Part shown: one piece after another, positions 9,237 to 17,365 of the stretch | How positions within the stretch are numbered: position 1 is the stretch's first letter | Layout: every line of letters starts with the position of its first letter | Assembly (NCBI RefSeq): GCF_013131805.1 | Contig: NZ_JABJRC010000001.1 | Location: 1,612,001-1,676,000, forward strand | Source of the DNA: Kribbella sandramycini | Lineage (GTDB): Bacteria; Actinomycetota; Actinomycetes; Propionibacteriales; Kribbellaceae | Length of the DNA: 64,000 bases | Direction: 5' to 3' | Notes under the pieces: model-generated | Told to the model about the DNA's origin: nothing | The model's database searches: none | The model's input: the letters and a program-made list of their open reading frames with translations, nothing else | Program-made: the position numbers and the translations under genes

Positions 9237-9263
9237 TGTTGATTCACTCTGCTTTCTGATTGA

Positions 9264-9304
9264 TTCCGTGACGGAACTATTTACCCCACCAGCCCGGATG
9301 TCAA
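9264..9304 (-). promoter_or_regulatory. Promoter and operator of the GH36 operon
   Basis: Read on the minus strand, TTGACA (9304-9299) is followed 15 bases later by TAAATA (9283-9278), a plausible -35/-10 pair. Just downstream lies an inverted repeat TTCCG-TGA-CGGAA (9264-9276), placed where a repressor would block transcription. A second imperfect repeat, CTTC-AC-GAAG, lies upstream at 9307-9316. The regulator is not identified; no regulatory gene adjoins the operon. Confidence 0.5.
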
Positions 9305-9364
9305 TGCTTCACGAAGTTAAGTAAGTACCATAGAGCTCCGCCCACCCCGTCTACAACGACGGAA

Positions 9365-10123
9365 TCAGCGTCCGAGCCGGGCGCGGACGAGCAGGTCGTG
9401 CAACCCGGCGTCGGCAACCGAGCTCTCGGGCAGCCGGCTGCCCGCTTCAGCCTCGTCCAACTCCTGCCGCAGCCGCTCGATGTCGGCCGTCAGCACCTCG
9501 ACCGACGGCCCGTCCAGCGCACTGTGCTCAGCCTCAGCCTTCGCCGCCATCAGCTCCGGCAGGTACTCCGGCGCCTCGTCGAGCAACTGCCGGAGATCCG
9601 CCTGGACCTCCCCGGACCGCATCAGATGGATGCCGGTCAGCAGCACCCGGAAGGTGTAGAGCAGCGGCTTCAACTCACCCGACTTCTCGAAGAACGCCCA
9701 CTGGGTCTTCGCGAAACCGCGGTAGTGATGCGCATGCCACCGGGTGATGCACCCGGCCGCCAGCGCCTTGAGCTCCTCGTGCTCCGGCGTGGTCACGACC
9801 ACGAGCGGCGAAAGCACCTGCTCGAGCACGTATCCATTGCGCCGCAGCATCAGCCGGGCGAACTTCCCCAGGTCGTGAGTGACCAGGTCGACCTCGGCCT
9901 CGTTCTCGAACCAGGTCCGATCGAGAGTCTGCGGACCGATCCGCAGGCCGACAACCTCGGCCGGGGGCAGTACGTGTACGCCGCGCAGGTCGACGTCGGA
10001 GTCGCGGGACGGGAAGCCGTAGAGATGGGCCCCCGACACGGTCGCGAACAGCAACGGAAACGGCTGCTCGCCGACGATGGCGCGCAGCTCGGCGAAGTCG
10101 AGGGTTCGCATGTCACGCGTCAT
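9365..10123 (-). CDS. RlaP-type nucleotidyltransferase (PF10127-like), copy 1
   Basis: 252 residues. A polymerase-beta-like nucleotidyltransferase core carries the GS/GA...DxD signature as SGAHLYGFPSRDSDVDLRG, with likely metal-binding Asp at 41, 43 and 45. A long helical C-terminal half follows (RGFAKTQWAFF, LLYTFRVLLTGIHLMRSGE). The pattern matches the RlaP family, predicted to act in RNA repair. Its start overlaps the second copy upstream by 11 bases, so they form a two-gene operon. No RNA ligase or phosphatase partner is encoded nearby. Target RNA or other substrate is unknown. Confidence 0.82.
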   Translation of the reverse strand: MTRDMRTLDFAELRAIVGEQPFPLLFATVSGAHLYGFPSRDSDVDLRGVHVLPPAEVVGLRIGPQTLDRTWFENEAEVDLVTHDLGKFARLMLRRNGYVLEQVLSPLVVVTTPEHEELKALAAGCITRWHAHHYRGFAKTQWAFFEKSGELKPLLYTFRVLLTGIHLMRSGEVQADLRQLLDEAPEYLPELMAAKAEAEHSALDGPSVEVLTADIERLRQELDEAEAGSRLPESSVADAGLHDLLVRARLGR

Positions 10124-11027
10124 CGAGACCTCTTCTTCGGACCGAGTGGAGCCAGTTGTTGACTCGGGTGACGTCGGGGGTGGCCGGCAAGGGGGTGTGG
10201 CGGAGGGCTTCGTCGAGTTGGGTGTGGAGGTCCAGGCGCCAGCGCTCGACTTCTGGCCAGGGGAGTTCGCCGCGTTTGACGGCGAGTAGGCGGTCGCGGT
10301 GGGGGCCTACGTCGACGGTGAGTTTGGCTTCCAGGAGGAGGGTGCGGGCGGAGAGGAGGAGGCGGAGGAGGTGCATGACGTGCTTCCACTTGGGTGCGCC
10401 GTCGCGGCGGAAGTCGGCCTCGAGCTTCTTGAACTGGCTGAGGACGTAGCCGGAGTAGGTCTGGTAGGCGAGTTGGGAGAGGAAGGCGTCGCTGAGGTCG
10501 ACCAACTCTTGACCGAGCGGGGTCTGCTGGACGACGAGCGGTGAGCGCAGGACTTCGAGCAGGTTGGGGTTCGATTTGAGGGCGAGCTCGCAGAAGCGCT
10601 CGACCTCCCAGGAGAACCACTCCTCATCCGGGCCGTCCACGTGGGTGGGCGGCTTCACCAGGCCCCAGAAGTCGGCCGTCGGCGCGACGTACACGCCGCG
10701 GGTGTCGGTGTCCGAGGTGTCGGTGTCGAGCCCGAACGCGCGGGAGCCGACGACCGCGGCGTAGATCGTGTGCTCCCGGACGAGCCGATCGCCGTCGGGT
10801 TGTTCGAGCTCGAGCGCTTCGCGCTGGTACGCCGTCCGCAGGCTCAACTCGTCGCGACGAGCGATCGTCTCCCGCCCGTCCGCGAGCCGGACGCCGTACC
10901 GCCCGTCAGCCGTGATCGCCACCACTCGACCGGTCGCCCCGCGCTGCGCCACACCACCCCGATCGTCTGCCAGCACACCCCGCAGCACCACCTGCGTCCC
11001 CTCCGGCAACCGCGGACCCTCAACCAT
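10113..11027 (-). CDS. RlaP-type nucleotidyltransferase (PF10127-like), copy 2 with N-terminal extension
   Basis: 304 residues from ATG 11027, which has GGGGAGGA upstream. Residues 1-65 form an extra small beta domain (GTQVVLRGVL...GRVVAITADGRYGVRLADGR) that the neighbouring copy lacks. The catalytic signature is GSRAFGLDTDTSDTDTRGVY at 94-113. The helical region with SQFKKLEADFRRDGAPKWKHVMHLLRLLL parallels copy 1. The two proteins are diverged paralogues in one overlapping operon, suggesting two related activities or a hetero-oligomer. The N-terminal domain may bind nucleic acid; this is inference. Confidence 0.82.
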   Translation of the reverse strand: MVEGPRLPEGTQVVLRGVLADDRGGVAQRGATGRVVAITADGRYGVRLADGRETIARRDELSLRTAYQREALELEQPDGDRLVREHTIYAAVVGSRAFGLDTDTSDTDTRGVYVAPTADFWGLVKPPTHVDGPDEEWFSWEVERFCELALKSNPNLLEVLRSPLVVQQTPLGQELVDLSDAFLSQLAYQTYSGYVLSQFKKLEADFRRDGAPKWKHVMHLLRLLLSARTLLLEAKLTVDVGPHRDRLLAVKRGELPWPEVERWRLDLHTQLDEALRHTPLPATPDVTRVNNWLHSVRRRGLDDA

Positions 11028-11166
11028 GCCGCCATCCTCCCCCGCCGCCGGACCACGCACGAAGAACAGGACGTAGACGCCTACTACATCCACCCGCCAC
11101 GCTCAGACCGCTCGCCGATCGCGCCGAAATCAGCCTCACCTCCTGTCGTTCGCGCCATCGACCGTA

Positions 11167-11186
11167 TTGACAATTTTTCTTGTCCA
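11167..11186 (+). promoter_or_regulatory. Promoter with inverted repeat ahead of the HTH-SRPBCC pair
   Basis: TTGACAA (11167-11173) and TTGTCCA (11180-11186) form a near-perfect inverted repeat with a 6-base spacer; the first arm doubles as a -35 box. The start codon lies 16 bases further on. A good candidate operator for the regulator at 11203. Confidence 0.45.
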
Positions 11187-11202
11187 GTGGCAGATTGTGC
11201 TC

Positions 11203-11769
11203 ATGCTCGGGTATGTGGAGGAACCGGACCAGGTTCGGGTGGCACTGTCGCCGATCCGGCGGCGGTTGCTGGAGCTGTTGCGGGAGCCGGCGTCGGCGAC
11301 GCAACTGGCGGCCACGCTGGAGCTGCCGCGGCAGCGGATCAACTACCACCTCCGCGAGCTGGAGAAGGCAGGCCTGCTCGAGCTGGTCGAAGAACGGCAA
11401 CGCCGCGGTTTCACCGAGCGCATCCTGCGGGCCGCCACACTCGTGGTCGACCCGGCGGTCGTCGGCCACGCCTTCACCGGCATCCAGGACCAGTACGCCG
11501 CCGAGCACCTCATCGACGTCGCCGCCGGGACGGTCCGCGAGGTCGCGCGGATGCAGAGCGCGGCAGGCGCGGAGGGGAAGCGGCTGCTGACGTTCACGCT
11601 CGAGGCCGAGGTCCGCTTCGCCGAACCGGGCGACGTCCATCGGTTCACCGATGCGCTGACCGAAGCCGTCCGGCAGACGGTCGAGCAGTTCGACACCGCC
11701 GAGGGTCGGCCCTATCGGGTGATCGCCGGCGGTCACCCGGCGCCCCGGCGTACCGAAGGAGAATCATGA
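11203..11769 (+). CDS. Winged-helix (ArsR-like) transcriptional regulator
   Basis: 188 residues from ATG 11203; a GTG 36 bases upstream lies within the promoter repeat and is less likely. Residues 1-75 form a winged helix (RVALSPIRRRLLELLREPASATQLAATLELPRQRINYHLRELEKAGLLELV). The C-terminal half is a ligand or dimer domain without recognised family. It overlaps the SRPBCC gene by ATGA. ArsR-type regulators paired with SRPBCC proteins are common in actinobacteria. Probably self-regulated through the repeat at 11167. Confidence 0.85.
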   Translation: MLGYVEEPDQVRVALSPIRRRLLELLREPASATQLAATLELPRQRINYHLRELEKAGLLELVEERQRRGFTERILRAATLVVDPAVVGHAFTGIQDQYAAEHLIDVAAGTVREVARMQSAAGAEGKRLLTFTLEAEVRFAEPGDVHRFTDALTEAVRQTVEQFDTAEGRPYRVIAGGHPAPRRTEGES

Positions 11770-12464
11770 GCACAGACCGACCGAAGATCGTGGTGACCGT
11801 GGCCGCTCCGGTGGACGCCGTCTGGGACGCCTTGCGCGACCGCGACAAGATCCGGCACTGGCACGGTTGGGAGTTCGAAGGTCCACAAGGCGGCCTGGAG
11901 GAAGAGATCGACCTGATCTACTTCACCCAGACCGCCGAAGAAGGCACCACGCTGACCATGGGCAGCGGTGACGAGATCGTCGTCGAGCCGGTCGAGGGCG
12001 GCAGCCGGGTCACGCTGACCCGCGGTCCGCTGGCCGGCAACCCCGAGTGGGACGCCTACTACGACGACATCACCGAGGGCTGGATCACCTTCATGCACCA
12101 GCTGCGGTTCGCCGTCGAGCGCCACCCCGGCGAGCCGCGGCGGACGCTGTTCTACTCCGGCACCGGCGACGTCGATCCGATCGCCGAGCTGGGCATCCCG
12201 GCGTCCGAGCTGGAGCTGCCGGGCGGGCGGGTGCACAGCGAGGTGTTCTACACCTCCGAACACCAGGTCGGCGTCACAGTAGATGCCTGGGGCAACGGTC
12301 TGCTCGTACTCAGCCACATCCCGCCAGGCGACGCCAAACCGGACGGCGCGACGATGGCGGTCCTGACCCTGTACGGCGACGTCGACCGCGACCAGCTCGA
12401 CGCGGCCTGGCAGTCTTGGTGGGACGAGCGCTACCCCAAGCCGCTGGACCTTCCCGGGACGTGA
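11766..12464 (+). CDS. SRPBCC (START/AHSA1-like) domain protein
   Basis: 232 residues, ATG 11766 with GAAGGAG upstream, overlapping the regulator stop. The N-terminal 140 residues form an AHSA1-like SRPBCC fold (IVVTVAAPVDAVWDALRDRDKIRHWHGWEFEG, then VEPVEGGSRVTLTRGP), which makes a hydrophobic ligand pocket. The C-terminal part has a second beta-rich region. The ligand is unknown. Operon with the HTH gene suggests the regulator controls or senses what this protein binds. Confidence 0.82.
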   Translation: MSTDRPKIVVTVAAPVDAVWDALRDRDKIRHWHGWEFEGPQGGLEEEIDLIYFTQTAEEGTTLTMGSGDEIVVEPVEGGSRVTLTRGPLAGNPEWDAYYDDITEGWITFMHQLRFAVERHPGEPRRTLFYSGTGDVDPIAELGIPASELELPGGRVHSEVFYTSEHQVGVTVDAWGNGLLVLSHIPPGDAKPDGATMAVLTLYGDVDRDQLDAAWQSWWDERYPKPLDLPGT

Positions 12465-12510
12465 CACAGCGGTGACGGTACGCAAACGTGCCACCACTCT
12501 CGGTCTGTAC

Positions 12511-12583
12511 CTTGCCGGTTACCTGTGAGTACATGGGGGCGGCGGCCTGACGGTCGCCGACCTCCGGCAAGAGAGGTAACCGG
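12511..12583 (+). promoter_or_regulatory. Leader with two mutually exclusive stems before the SGNH esterase
   Basis: CTTGCCGG (12511-12518) can pair with CCGGCAAG (12564-12571). The overlapping CCGGTTACCT (12515-12524) can pair with AGGTAACCGG (12574-12583), which covers the ribosome-binding site and touches the GTG start. Both use the same 5' arm, so only one stem can form at a time, as in an attenuator or translational switch. No known riboswitch class recognised. Confidence 0.4.
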
Positions 12584-13779
12584 TGAAAACTCCGCCCCTC
12601 CGGCTCCCCGCCGTCCTCAGTCTCACTCTGATCGGGCTCTGCCTGGTCGCGACTCCCGCCCGGGCCGACGGTCCCGGCACCGGGACGCCGTACGTCGTCA
12701 CCGTCGGCGACTCCTACATCTCGGGCGAGGCCGGCCGCTGGGCCGGCAGCTCGAACAACTCCGAGGCGCCCGCCGACGCGCTCGGCGCGCACGCCTACCA
12801 CGACAACGCGAGCGGGACCGCCGAGGCGATCCCGAAATGCCACCGCAGCCGGTCGGCCGAGGCCTTCATCGGCGGCGGCGTCGGCGGCCTGAACCTGGCC
12901 TGCTCCGGCGCCCGCGCGACCACCAGCGCCGGCGACGACTTCAAACCCGGGATCGACTTCTACGACAACGGCGCGGGTCGCGTCGGGCAGGCGAAAGCCC
13001 TGCAGCAGTTCGCGACCACGCACAACGTGCGCCAGGTCGTCGTCTCGATCGGCGGTAACGACTTCAACTTCGCCGCCATCGTCACGCAGTGCGTGCAGAA
13101 CTTCCTGCTGTCGCCGTCCTGGGCGCCCGACTACTGCAAGGACGACTCGTCGGTCGTCAACAACTTCACCACGGCCAATGTGACGACGGTCCGGGCCAAG
13201 ATCGCCACGGCGTACCAGAACGTCCGCACCGCGATGCGGAACGCCGGGTACGCCGACAACGCCTGGACGCTCGTCGTCCAGACCTACCCCTCGCCGATCC
13301 CGGCCGCGAGCGGCTTCCGCTACGTCCAGACCGGCTACACCCGGCAGAGTGTTGGCGGCTGCGGCTTCTGGAACGCGGACGCCGACTGGGCCAACAGCTC
13401 GGCGCTCCTCACGATCAACAACACCGTCCGGGCCGCGATCACCCAGTCCGGCCTCACGAACGCGCGTCTGCTCGAACTCCAGTCCGCCTTCAACGGCCGC
13501 CGCCTGTGTGAGAAGACCGTCGGCCTGTACGAAGAAGTCGGCCTGAACTCCTGGACCCAGCCCACCGCCGTCGACAAGACCGAATGGATCAACCAGATCC
13601 GCACCGTCACCACGATCGGCTCGAACTACTACATCCAGGAATCGTTGCACCCCAACTACTGGGCGCAACTGGCGCTGCGCTCCTGCGTCCGCCAGACCTA
13701 CCTCCAGAACCGCGGCGGCACCTGCGGTATCGCCGGCACCGGCCTGAGCAACGGCGAACCCCGTATGACACTTGGTTAA
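12583..13779 (+). CDS. Secreted SGNH/GDSL hydrolase
   Basis: 398 residues, GTG 12583 after AGAGAGG. A Sec signal peptide (residues 1-28, hydrophobic core VLSLTLIGLCLVA, cut after ARA). SGNH blocks: VGDSYISGE with nucleophile S44, CSGARATT (block II), VSIGGNDF (block III), and near the end SLHPNYWAQ with the catalytic His. Eight or so Cys suggest disulphides. The family cleaves acyl esters, for example lipids or acetylated polysaccharides; the substrate here cannot be told. It stands alone with its own leader and terminator. Confidence 0.88.
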   Translation: MKTPPLRLPAVLSLTLIGLCLVATPARADGPGTGTPYVVTVGDSYISGEAGRWAGSSNNSEAPADALGAHAYHDNASGTAEAIPKCHRSRSAEAFIGGGVGGLNLACSGARATTSAGDDFKPGIDFYDNGAGRVGQAKALQQFATTHNVRQVVVSIGGNDFNFAAIVTQCVQNFLLSPSWAPDYCKDDSSVVNNFTTANVTTVRAKIATAYQNVRTAMRNAGYADNAWTLVVQTYPSPIPAASGFRYVQTGYTRQSVGGCGFWNADADWANSSALLTINNTVRAAITQSGLTNARLLELQSAFNGRRLCEKTVGLYEEVGLNSWTQPTAVDKTEWINQIRTVTTIGSNYYIQESLHPNYWAQLALRSCVRQTYLQNRGGTCGIAGTGLSNGEPRMTLG

Positions 13780-13802
13780 TTACTGAACTCAAGGGTCTCG
13801 GT

Positions 13803-13830
13803 ACGGCGGCCACCTGCGCGTGGCCGCCGT
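13803..13830 (+). terminator. Terminator hairpin after the SGNH gene
   Basis: ACGGCGGCCAC / GTGGCCGCCGT forms an 11-bp perfect stem with a 6-base loop, 23 bases after the SGNH stop. No U tract. Confidence 0.6.
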
Positions 13831-13934
13831 CCTCCGTTAGTGTTGGGAATCTCATCAGGGCAAGGCCCCTGGACCGGGCGCGGGTAAGGCAGGCAGAATC
13901 GCGCCAACGGAGTTGGCTGCCGGGTGGGGTGTTG

Positions 13935-15995
13935 GTGGAAACGGAATTCGCGCTGTCTCTCGGCACGCAGCACTGGCCCCTGCCCTCGACCGCCGACGAG
14001 ATCACCATCGGCCGCGCCTCCAACGCCGACGTCCGCCTCCCCGCCGACGACCAGATCTCCCGCATCCACGCCCGCCTGACCCGCGACGGCGCGACCTGGA
14101 CCCTCCACGACGCCTCCCGCAACGGCACCGGCCTCAACGGCCGCCGCCTGACCGCCCCCACCCCCCTCAACCCCCACGACCAAATCCACATCGGCCGCTC
14201 AGTCCTAACCTTCACCCCCACCCAGCCGAACGCGGCCACACCAGGCGCGAGTACGTCGGGCGCCGGTACGCCGAACGCGGGGACGGCAGGCGCGGGTACG
14301 CCGAGCGCAGGCACCCCAGGCGTGGGCACTTCGAGCGCGGGTGCGGGCACGCCAGGTGCAGGCACACCGGGCGCGGGCACGGCAGACGCGGGTACGCCGA
14401 ACGCGGGTACGCCGAACGCGGGTACACCGAACGCGGGTACATCAGGCGTGGGTTCGTCGGGCGCAGGTGCAAGCACGGCGGCCGCAGGCACTGCAGCTGC
14501 AGCACTCGCCACCCCAGGCCCAGCAGCTACTCCAAGCCCGCCCCCACCCGCCGGCTCCGGTCCGACTACTCCCAGGCCAACCCCGACCACACCGCTCGCC
14601 CCAGACACCCCACACACCCCGGCCAACCCAACCCCCGCCCCAGACCCGTCCGCCCCGTCCGCCCCTCGCACTTCTCCGGCCGCTGACCACCCAGCCCAGA
14701 CAGAGTCTCCGGCCGCCGCAGCAAGCCCTCCAGACGCGGAAACGCCGAGAGGCGCGGGTTCCCCGGGGAGAGGTACCGCGGGTGCGGGCACGGAAACAGC
14801 AGGCCCGAGCACCGACGCGAACTCAGGTCGTATCAATCCAACGACAGGCTCGCTGGATACCCAAGCCCAACCCCCAGCCACCCAGGCCCCACCCCCAGGC
14901 ACCCGCACCCCCAGCCAGGGATCGGCAGACCGCTACACCCCCCGCCCTTATCCGGCCGCTGACTACCCGGCCCAGGCGAAGTCCCCGGCCGGCCCGGCAA
15001 ACCCGCCCCAGGGCAGCACGACACCGGCCAACCGGGCGGACGACGTACCGGCCGACTCCCCCTTCGCACCAGCAGACGCCCGCCAACCCGACGGCCCAGG
15101 CGCGGCCTGGCCCGGCTACCCCTCGGCGGACTACCTGGAGTCAGCCAGATCCCCGTGGTCGGCCGAGCGCCCCCAGATCACCCAGCCCGAGCCTCAGGTC
15201 GCCGACTGGAACATCCCCGACGACGACGAGCCCCGTACGCCGGACCGCCCCACCAAAGACCGCAAAGAGCGCGAAACCCCAGTACGACGTACCGACACAC
15301 CCGACGACACCGAGGTCGGCCTCGTCCGCCTCCCCCGGGTGCTTGCGGTCGCCGGCGCACTGCTCCTGCTCGGCCTGGTCGTCAACCTGATCGTCACGTT
15401 CGCCACCGACGGCCCGAACAGCCTGCTCCGCTGGCTCGTCGCGCCGACCATCGCGCTGATCACCGCGATGGTCGTCGCACTCCTCGACGCGCTCAACCCC
15501 GCCGACCGCGAGCCCGGCCGCCTCGACGTCTCGGTCGTGGTCGCGATCGCCGTCGTCCTGCTCGGCGTCGGCGTCGGCGGCTTCGCGCTCACCGCCGGAG
15601 CGGAGTACACGGCCGGCTACCTGAGCGGCAACGAGTCCGGCGAGGACCGCCTCGTGAAACCCGTCGGCAAGACCGCCGCCGGCTTCACCTTCACGGTCAG
15701 CAACGTGACCTACACCAGCCACTTCACCCGCGTCGAGCTCGTCATCGTCAACAAGGGCAACGACACCGCCCAACTCCCCCTGGACGCCGACGCGACCTTC
15801 ACCAGCGCCGACGGCAACACCGTCCGCGCCGACCCCGGCCGCAGCAACTGGCCCGGCGATTTCCCGCCCGGCAGCACCCAGGAGACCACGATCGTCTTCA
15901 AGGGCCACCTCCCCAAGGGCCTGAAGACCGCCACCCTCACCCTCCGCCCCGGCGAGGCCCCGATCACCCTCGGTGGTATCGCCCTCAGCAACTGA
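13935..15995 (+). CDS. FHA domain membrane protein with low-complexity linker
   Basis: About 686 residues from GTG 13935 (GTG 13929 and TTG 13932 are in-frame alternatives, GGTGGGG upstream). The N-terminal FHA domain covers roughly residues 22-95 (ITIGRASNADVRL, ISRIHARL, SRNGTGLNGRRL), a phosphothreonine-binding fold. Residues about 97-455 are an Ala/Gly/Thr/Pro-rich, likely disordered linker, partly made of AGTPN-type pentapeptide repeats. Three hydrophobic segments follow near 467-487, 496-519 and 533-560. The last 120 residues are a beta domain (VSNVTYTSHFTRVELVIVNKG) like DUF4352. The layout suggests a link between Ser/Thr kinase signalling inside and a cell-surface domain outside. Confidence 0.85.
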   Translation: METEFALSLGTQHWPLPSTADEITIGRASNADVRLPADDQISRIHARLTRDGATWTLHDASRNGTGLNGRRLTAPTPLNPHDQIHIGRSVLTFTPTQPNAATPGASTSGAGTPNAGTAGAGTPSAGTPGVGTSSAGAGTPGAGTPGAGTADAGTPNAGTPNAGTPNAGTSGVGSSGAGASTAAAGTAAAALATPGPAATPSPPPPAGSGPTTPRPTPTTPLAPDTPHTPANPTPAPDPSAPSAPRTSPAADHPAQTESPAAAASPPDAETPRGAGSPGRGTAGAGTETAGPSTDANSGRINPTTGSLDTQAQPPATQAPPPGTRTPSQGSADRYTPRPYPAADYPAQAKSPAGPANPPQGSTTPANRADDVPADSPFAPADARQPDGPGAAWPGYPSADYLESARSPWSAERPQITQPEPQVADWNIPDDDEPRTPDRPTKDRKERETPVRRTDTPDDTEVGLVRLPRVLAVAGALLLLGLVVNLIVTFATDGPNSLLRWLVAPTIALITAMVVALLDALNPADREPGRLDVSVVVAIAVVLLGVGVGGFALTAGAEYTAGYLSGNESGEDRLVKPVGKTAAGFTFTVSNVTYTSHFTRVELVIVNKGNDTAQLPLDADATFTSADGNTVRADPGRSNWPGDFPPGSTQETTIVFKGHLPKGLKTATLTLRPGEAPITLGGIALSN
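14388..14447 (+). repeat. 15-bp tandem repeat in the FHA linker
   Basis: Four units based on GCGGGTACGCCGAAC: two identical (14388-14417), a third with one change (14418-14432) and a fourth diverged (14433-14447). They encode AGTPN pentapeptides; looser copies extend over about 14233-14500. Such a tract can change length by slippage or recombination. Confidence 0.85.
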
Positions 15996-16032
15996 TCCGC
16001 CGGTAACCCTCGGCACCGATAGATTCCGGCCC

Positions 16033-16647
16033 ATGCCCCGGAAGTTCGTTGCCTCGATCATCGTTCTCGCCCTGCCGCTGTCTGCCTGCGCGAAGGCCGA
16101 AGGGTACGACCCGAACGCGCCGAGCACGCAGCCGACGACGCCGCGCCCGAGTACGCCGTCCACCGCGACTCCCTGGCAACCGCCGAAGCCGCCGGCCCCG
16201 CAGCCCGCGGTGGCAAAGGTCGGGCAGCCGATCAAGATCCACCAGCTGGGCAAGGTGAAGTGGGACGATCCCAACCCGCTCTGGCCGAACGCGACCATCA
16301 CGATCACCTCGGTGAGAACGCTGCGCGTCGACCCGGCGTACCCGAAGGTCCTGCCCAACCCAGGCACGATGTTCGCCGTCGTCACCGTCGACACGACGCT
16401 CCACCGGGCGCCGTTCGGGCTCAGTGTCGACACCCTCAAGCTCAAGTCACCTTCCGGTACGGAGTACGACGTCAACAAGAACTTCCGCGCCCGTAAGGAT
16501 GCCTTCGTCGTACTCGACGAGGCAACCAGCCTGACCGGCGGCTCCGGCGTCCTGCTGTACTCCATCCCCGCATCGGGCCTCCCCAAGGGCTCCGTCATCA
16601 CCGGTGAGGTTGTCAGCGGACAGCCCTTCACCTGGCAGCTCCCGTAA
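16033..16647 (+). CDS. Lipoprotein with DUF4352-like domain, copy 1
   Basis: 204 residues from ATG 16033. Signal peptide with lipobox LSAC (Cys near residue 19), then a Pro/Thr-rich linker (residues 25-58). The mature domain starts VAKVGQPIKIHQLG and has WPNATITITSVRTL, TMFAVVTVDTTLHRAPF and a closing GQPFTWQLP. This is an immunoglobulin-like fold similar to DUF4352. The next gene is a clear tandem paralogue, and the outer domain of the upstream FHA protein looks related. Surface-exposed; function unknown. Confidence 0.8.
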   Translation: MPRKFVASIIVLALPLSACAKAEGYDPNAPSTQPTTPRPSTPSTATPWQPPKPPAPQPAVAKVGQPIKIHQLGKVKWDDPNPLWPNATITITSVRTLRVDPAYPKVLPNPGTMFAVVTVDTTLHRAPFGLSVDTLKLKSPSGTEYDVNKNFRARKDAFVVLDEATSLTGGSGVLLYSIPASGLPKGSVITGEVVSGQPFTWQLP

Positions 16648-16672
16648 CCCCCGTGCACGGTAGGTTCCCGTC

Positions 16673-17317
16673 ATGTCGCGCAGAGTCGTTGCCAGCACAG
16701 CCATTTCGCTGATCGTTGCGTCGGTCACCGTTCTCTCGGCCTGCTCCAAGGTCCCGCAGTTCGACCCGAACGCACCGGTGACACCGCACACCCCCGCGGC
16801 CGGCCCGACCAAGCCCACCCTGACCCCGCACGCACCCCCGACGCCGGAGCCCGCGGTCGCCAAGGTCGGCGGCTCGATCAAGGTCTACGAGCTTGGCACC
16901 TTCAAGCCCTTCAACGACGAGACACCGAAGTGGTCCGCCGCGACCATCACCCTGCGATCCTTCCGGATCACCAAGACCGTCCCCGGCATCCCCGCCCACA
17001 TCAAACCCGACCCCGGCAAGGTCTACGCCAGCGCCGACATCCGCACTCTGATCACCGCGGACCCCTTCACCCTCTGGCAGGACCACTTCAAACTCGTCGC
17101 CCCCGACGGCACCGAGTACGACCAGGACGCCAACGCCGCCTACCTCCCCAACGACTACAACCCCGTCAGCGACTCCAAACCCCTGACCAACACCAAGAAC
17201 CCGATGCCGCCCGGCAGCGGCATCCTCCTCTTCCAGATCCCCCCGACCCTCCCCGCCGGCACCAAACTCACCGCCGAACTCTGGAAGAACCACCCCTTCA
17301 GCTGGCAGGTCGCCTGA
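16673..17317 (+). CDS. Lipoprotein with DUF4352-like domain, copy 2
   Basis: 214 residues from ATG 16673, 25 bases after copy 1. Lipobox LSAC, Pro/Thr-rich spacer, then VAKVGGSIKVYELG, WSAATITLRSFRIT and a final NHPFSWQVA: the same landmarks in the same order as copy 1 (there VAKVGQPIKIHQLG and GQPFTWQLP). The pair arose by duplication and has since diverged. Followed by a strong hairpin shared with the ssrA terminator. Confidence 0.8.
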   Translation: MSRRVVASTAISLIVASVTVLSACSKVPQFDPNAPVTPHTPAAGPTKPTLTPHAPPTPEPAVAKVGGSIKVYELGTFKPFNDETPKWSAATITLRSFRITKTVPGIPAHIKPDPGKVYASADIRTLITADPFTLWQDHFKLVAPDGTEYDQDANAAYLPNDYNPVSDSKPLTNTKNPMPPGSGILLFQIPPTLPAGTKLTAELWKNHPFSWQVA

Positions 17318-17327
17318 AGACGACAAA

Positions 17328-17353
17328 AGGCCGGCCCCCACAGGGGCCGGCCT
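17328..17353 (-). terminator. Terminator of ssrA, bidirectional
   Basis: AGGCCGGCCCC / GGGGCCGGCCT: perfect 11-bp stem, 4-base loop. On the minus strand it is followed by TTTTGT, a good intrinsic terminator 12 bases past the tmRNA 3' end. On the plus strand it can also end the lipoprotein transcript. Confidence 0.85.
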
Positions 17354-17365
17354 AACTCCAAGGGG

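Noticed and set aside
10641..12464. Very long plus-strand open frame across the RlaP copy 2 gene and into the SRPBCC gene.
   Set aside because: The upstream part is antisense shadow in GC-rich DNA; the SRPBCC gene has its own ATG and ribosome site at 11766.
14388..14447. Tandem repeats as a possible CRISPR array.
   Set aside because: Units are 15 bp and contiguous with no spacers, in frame inside a coding linker.
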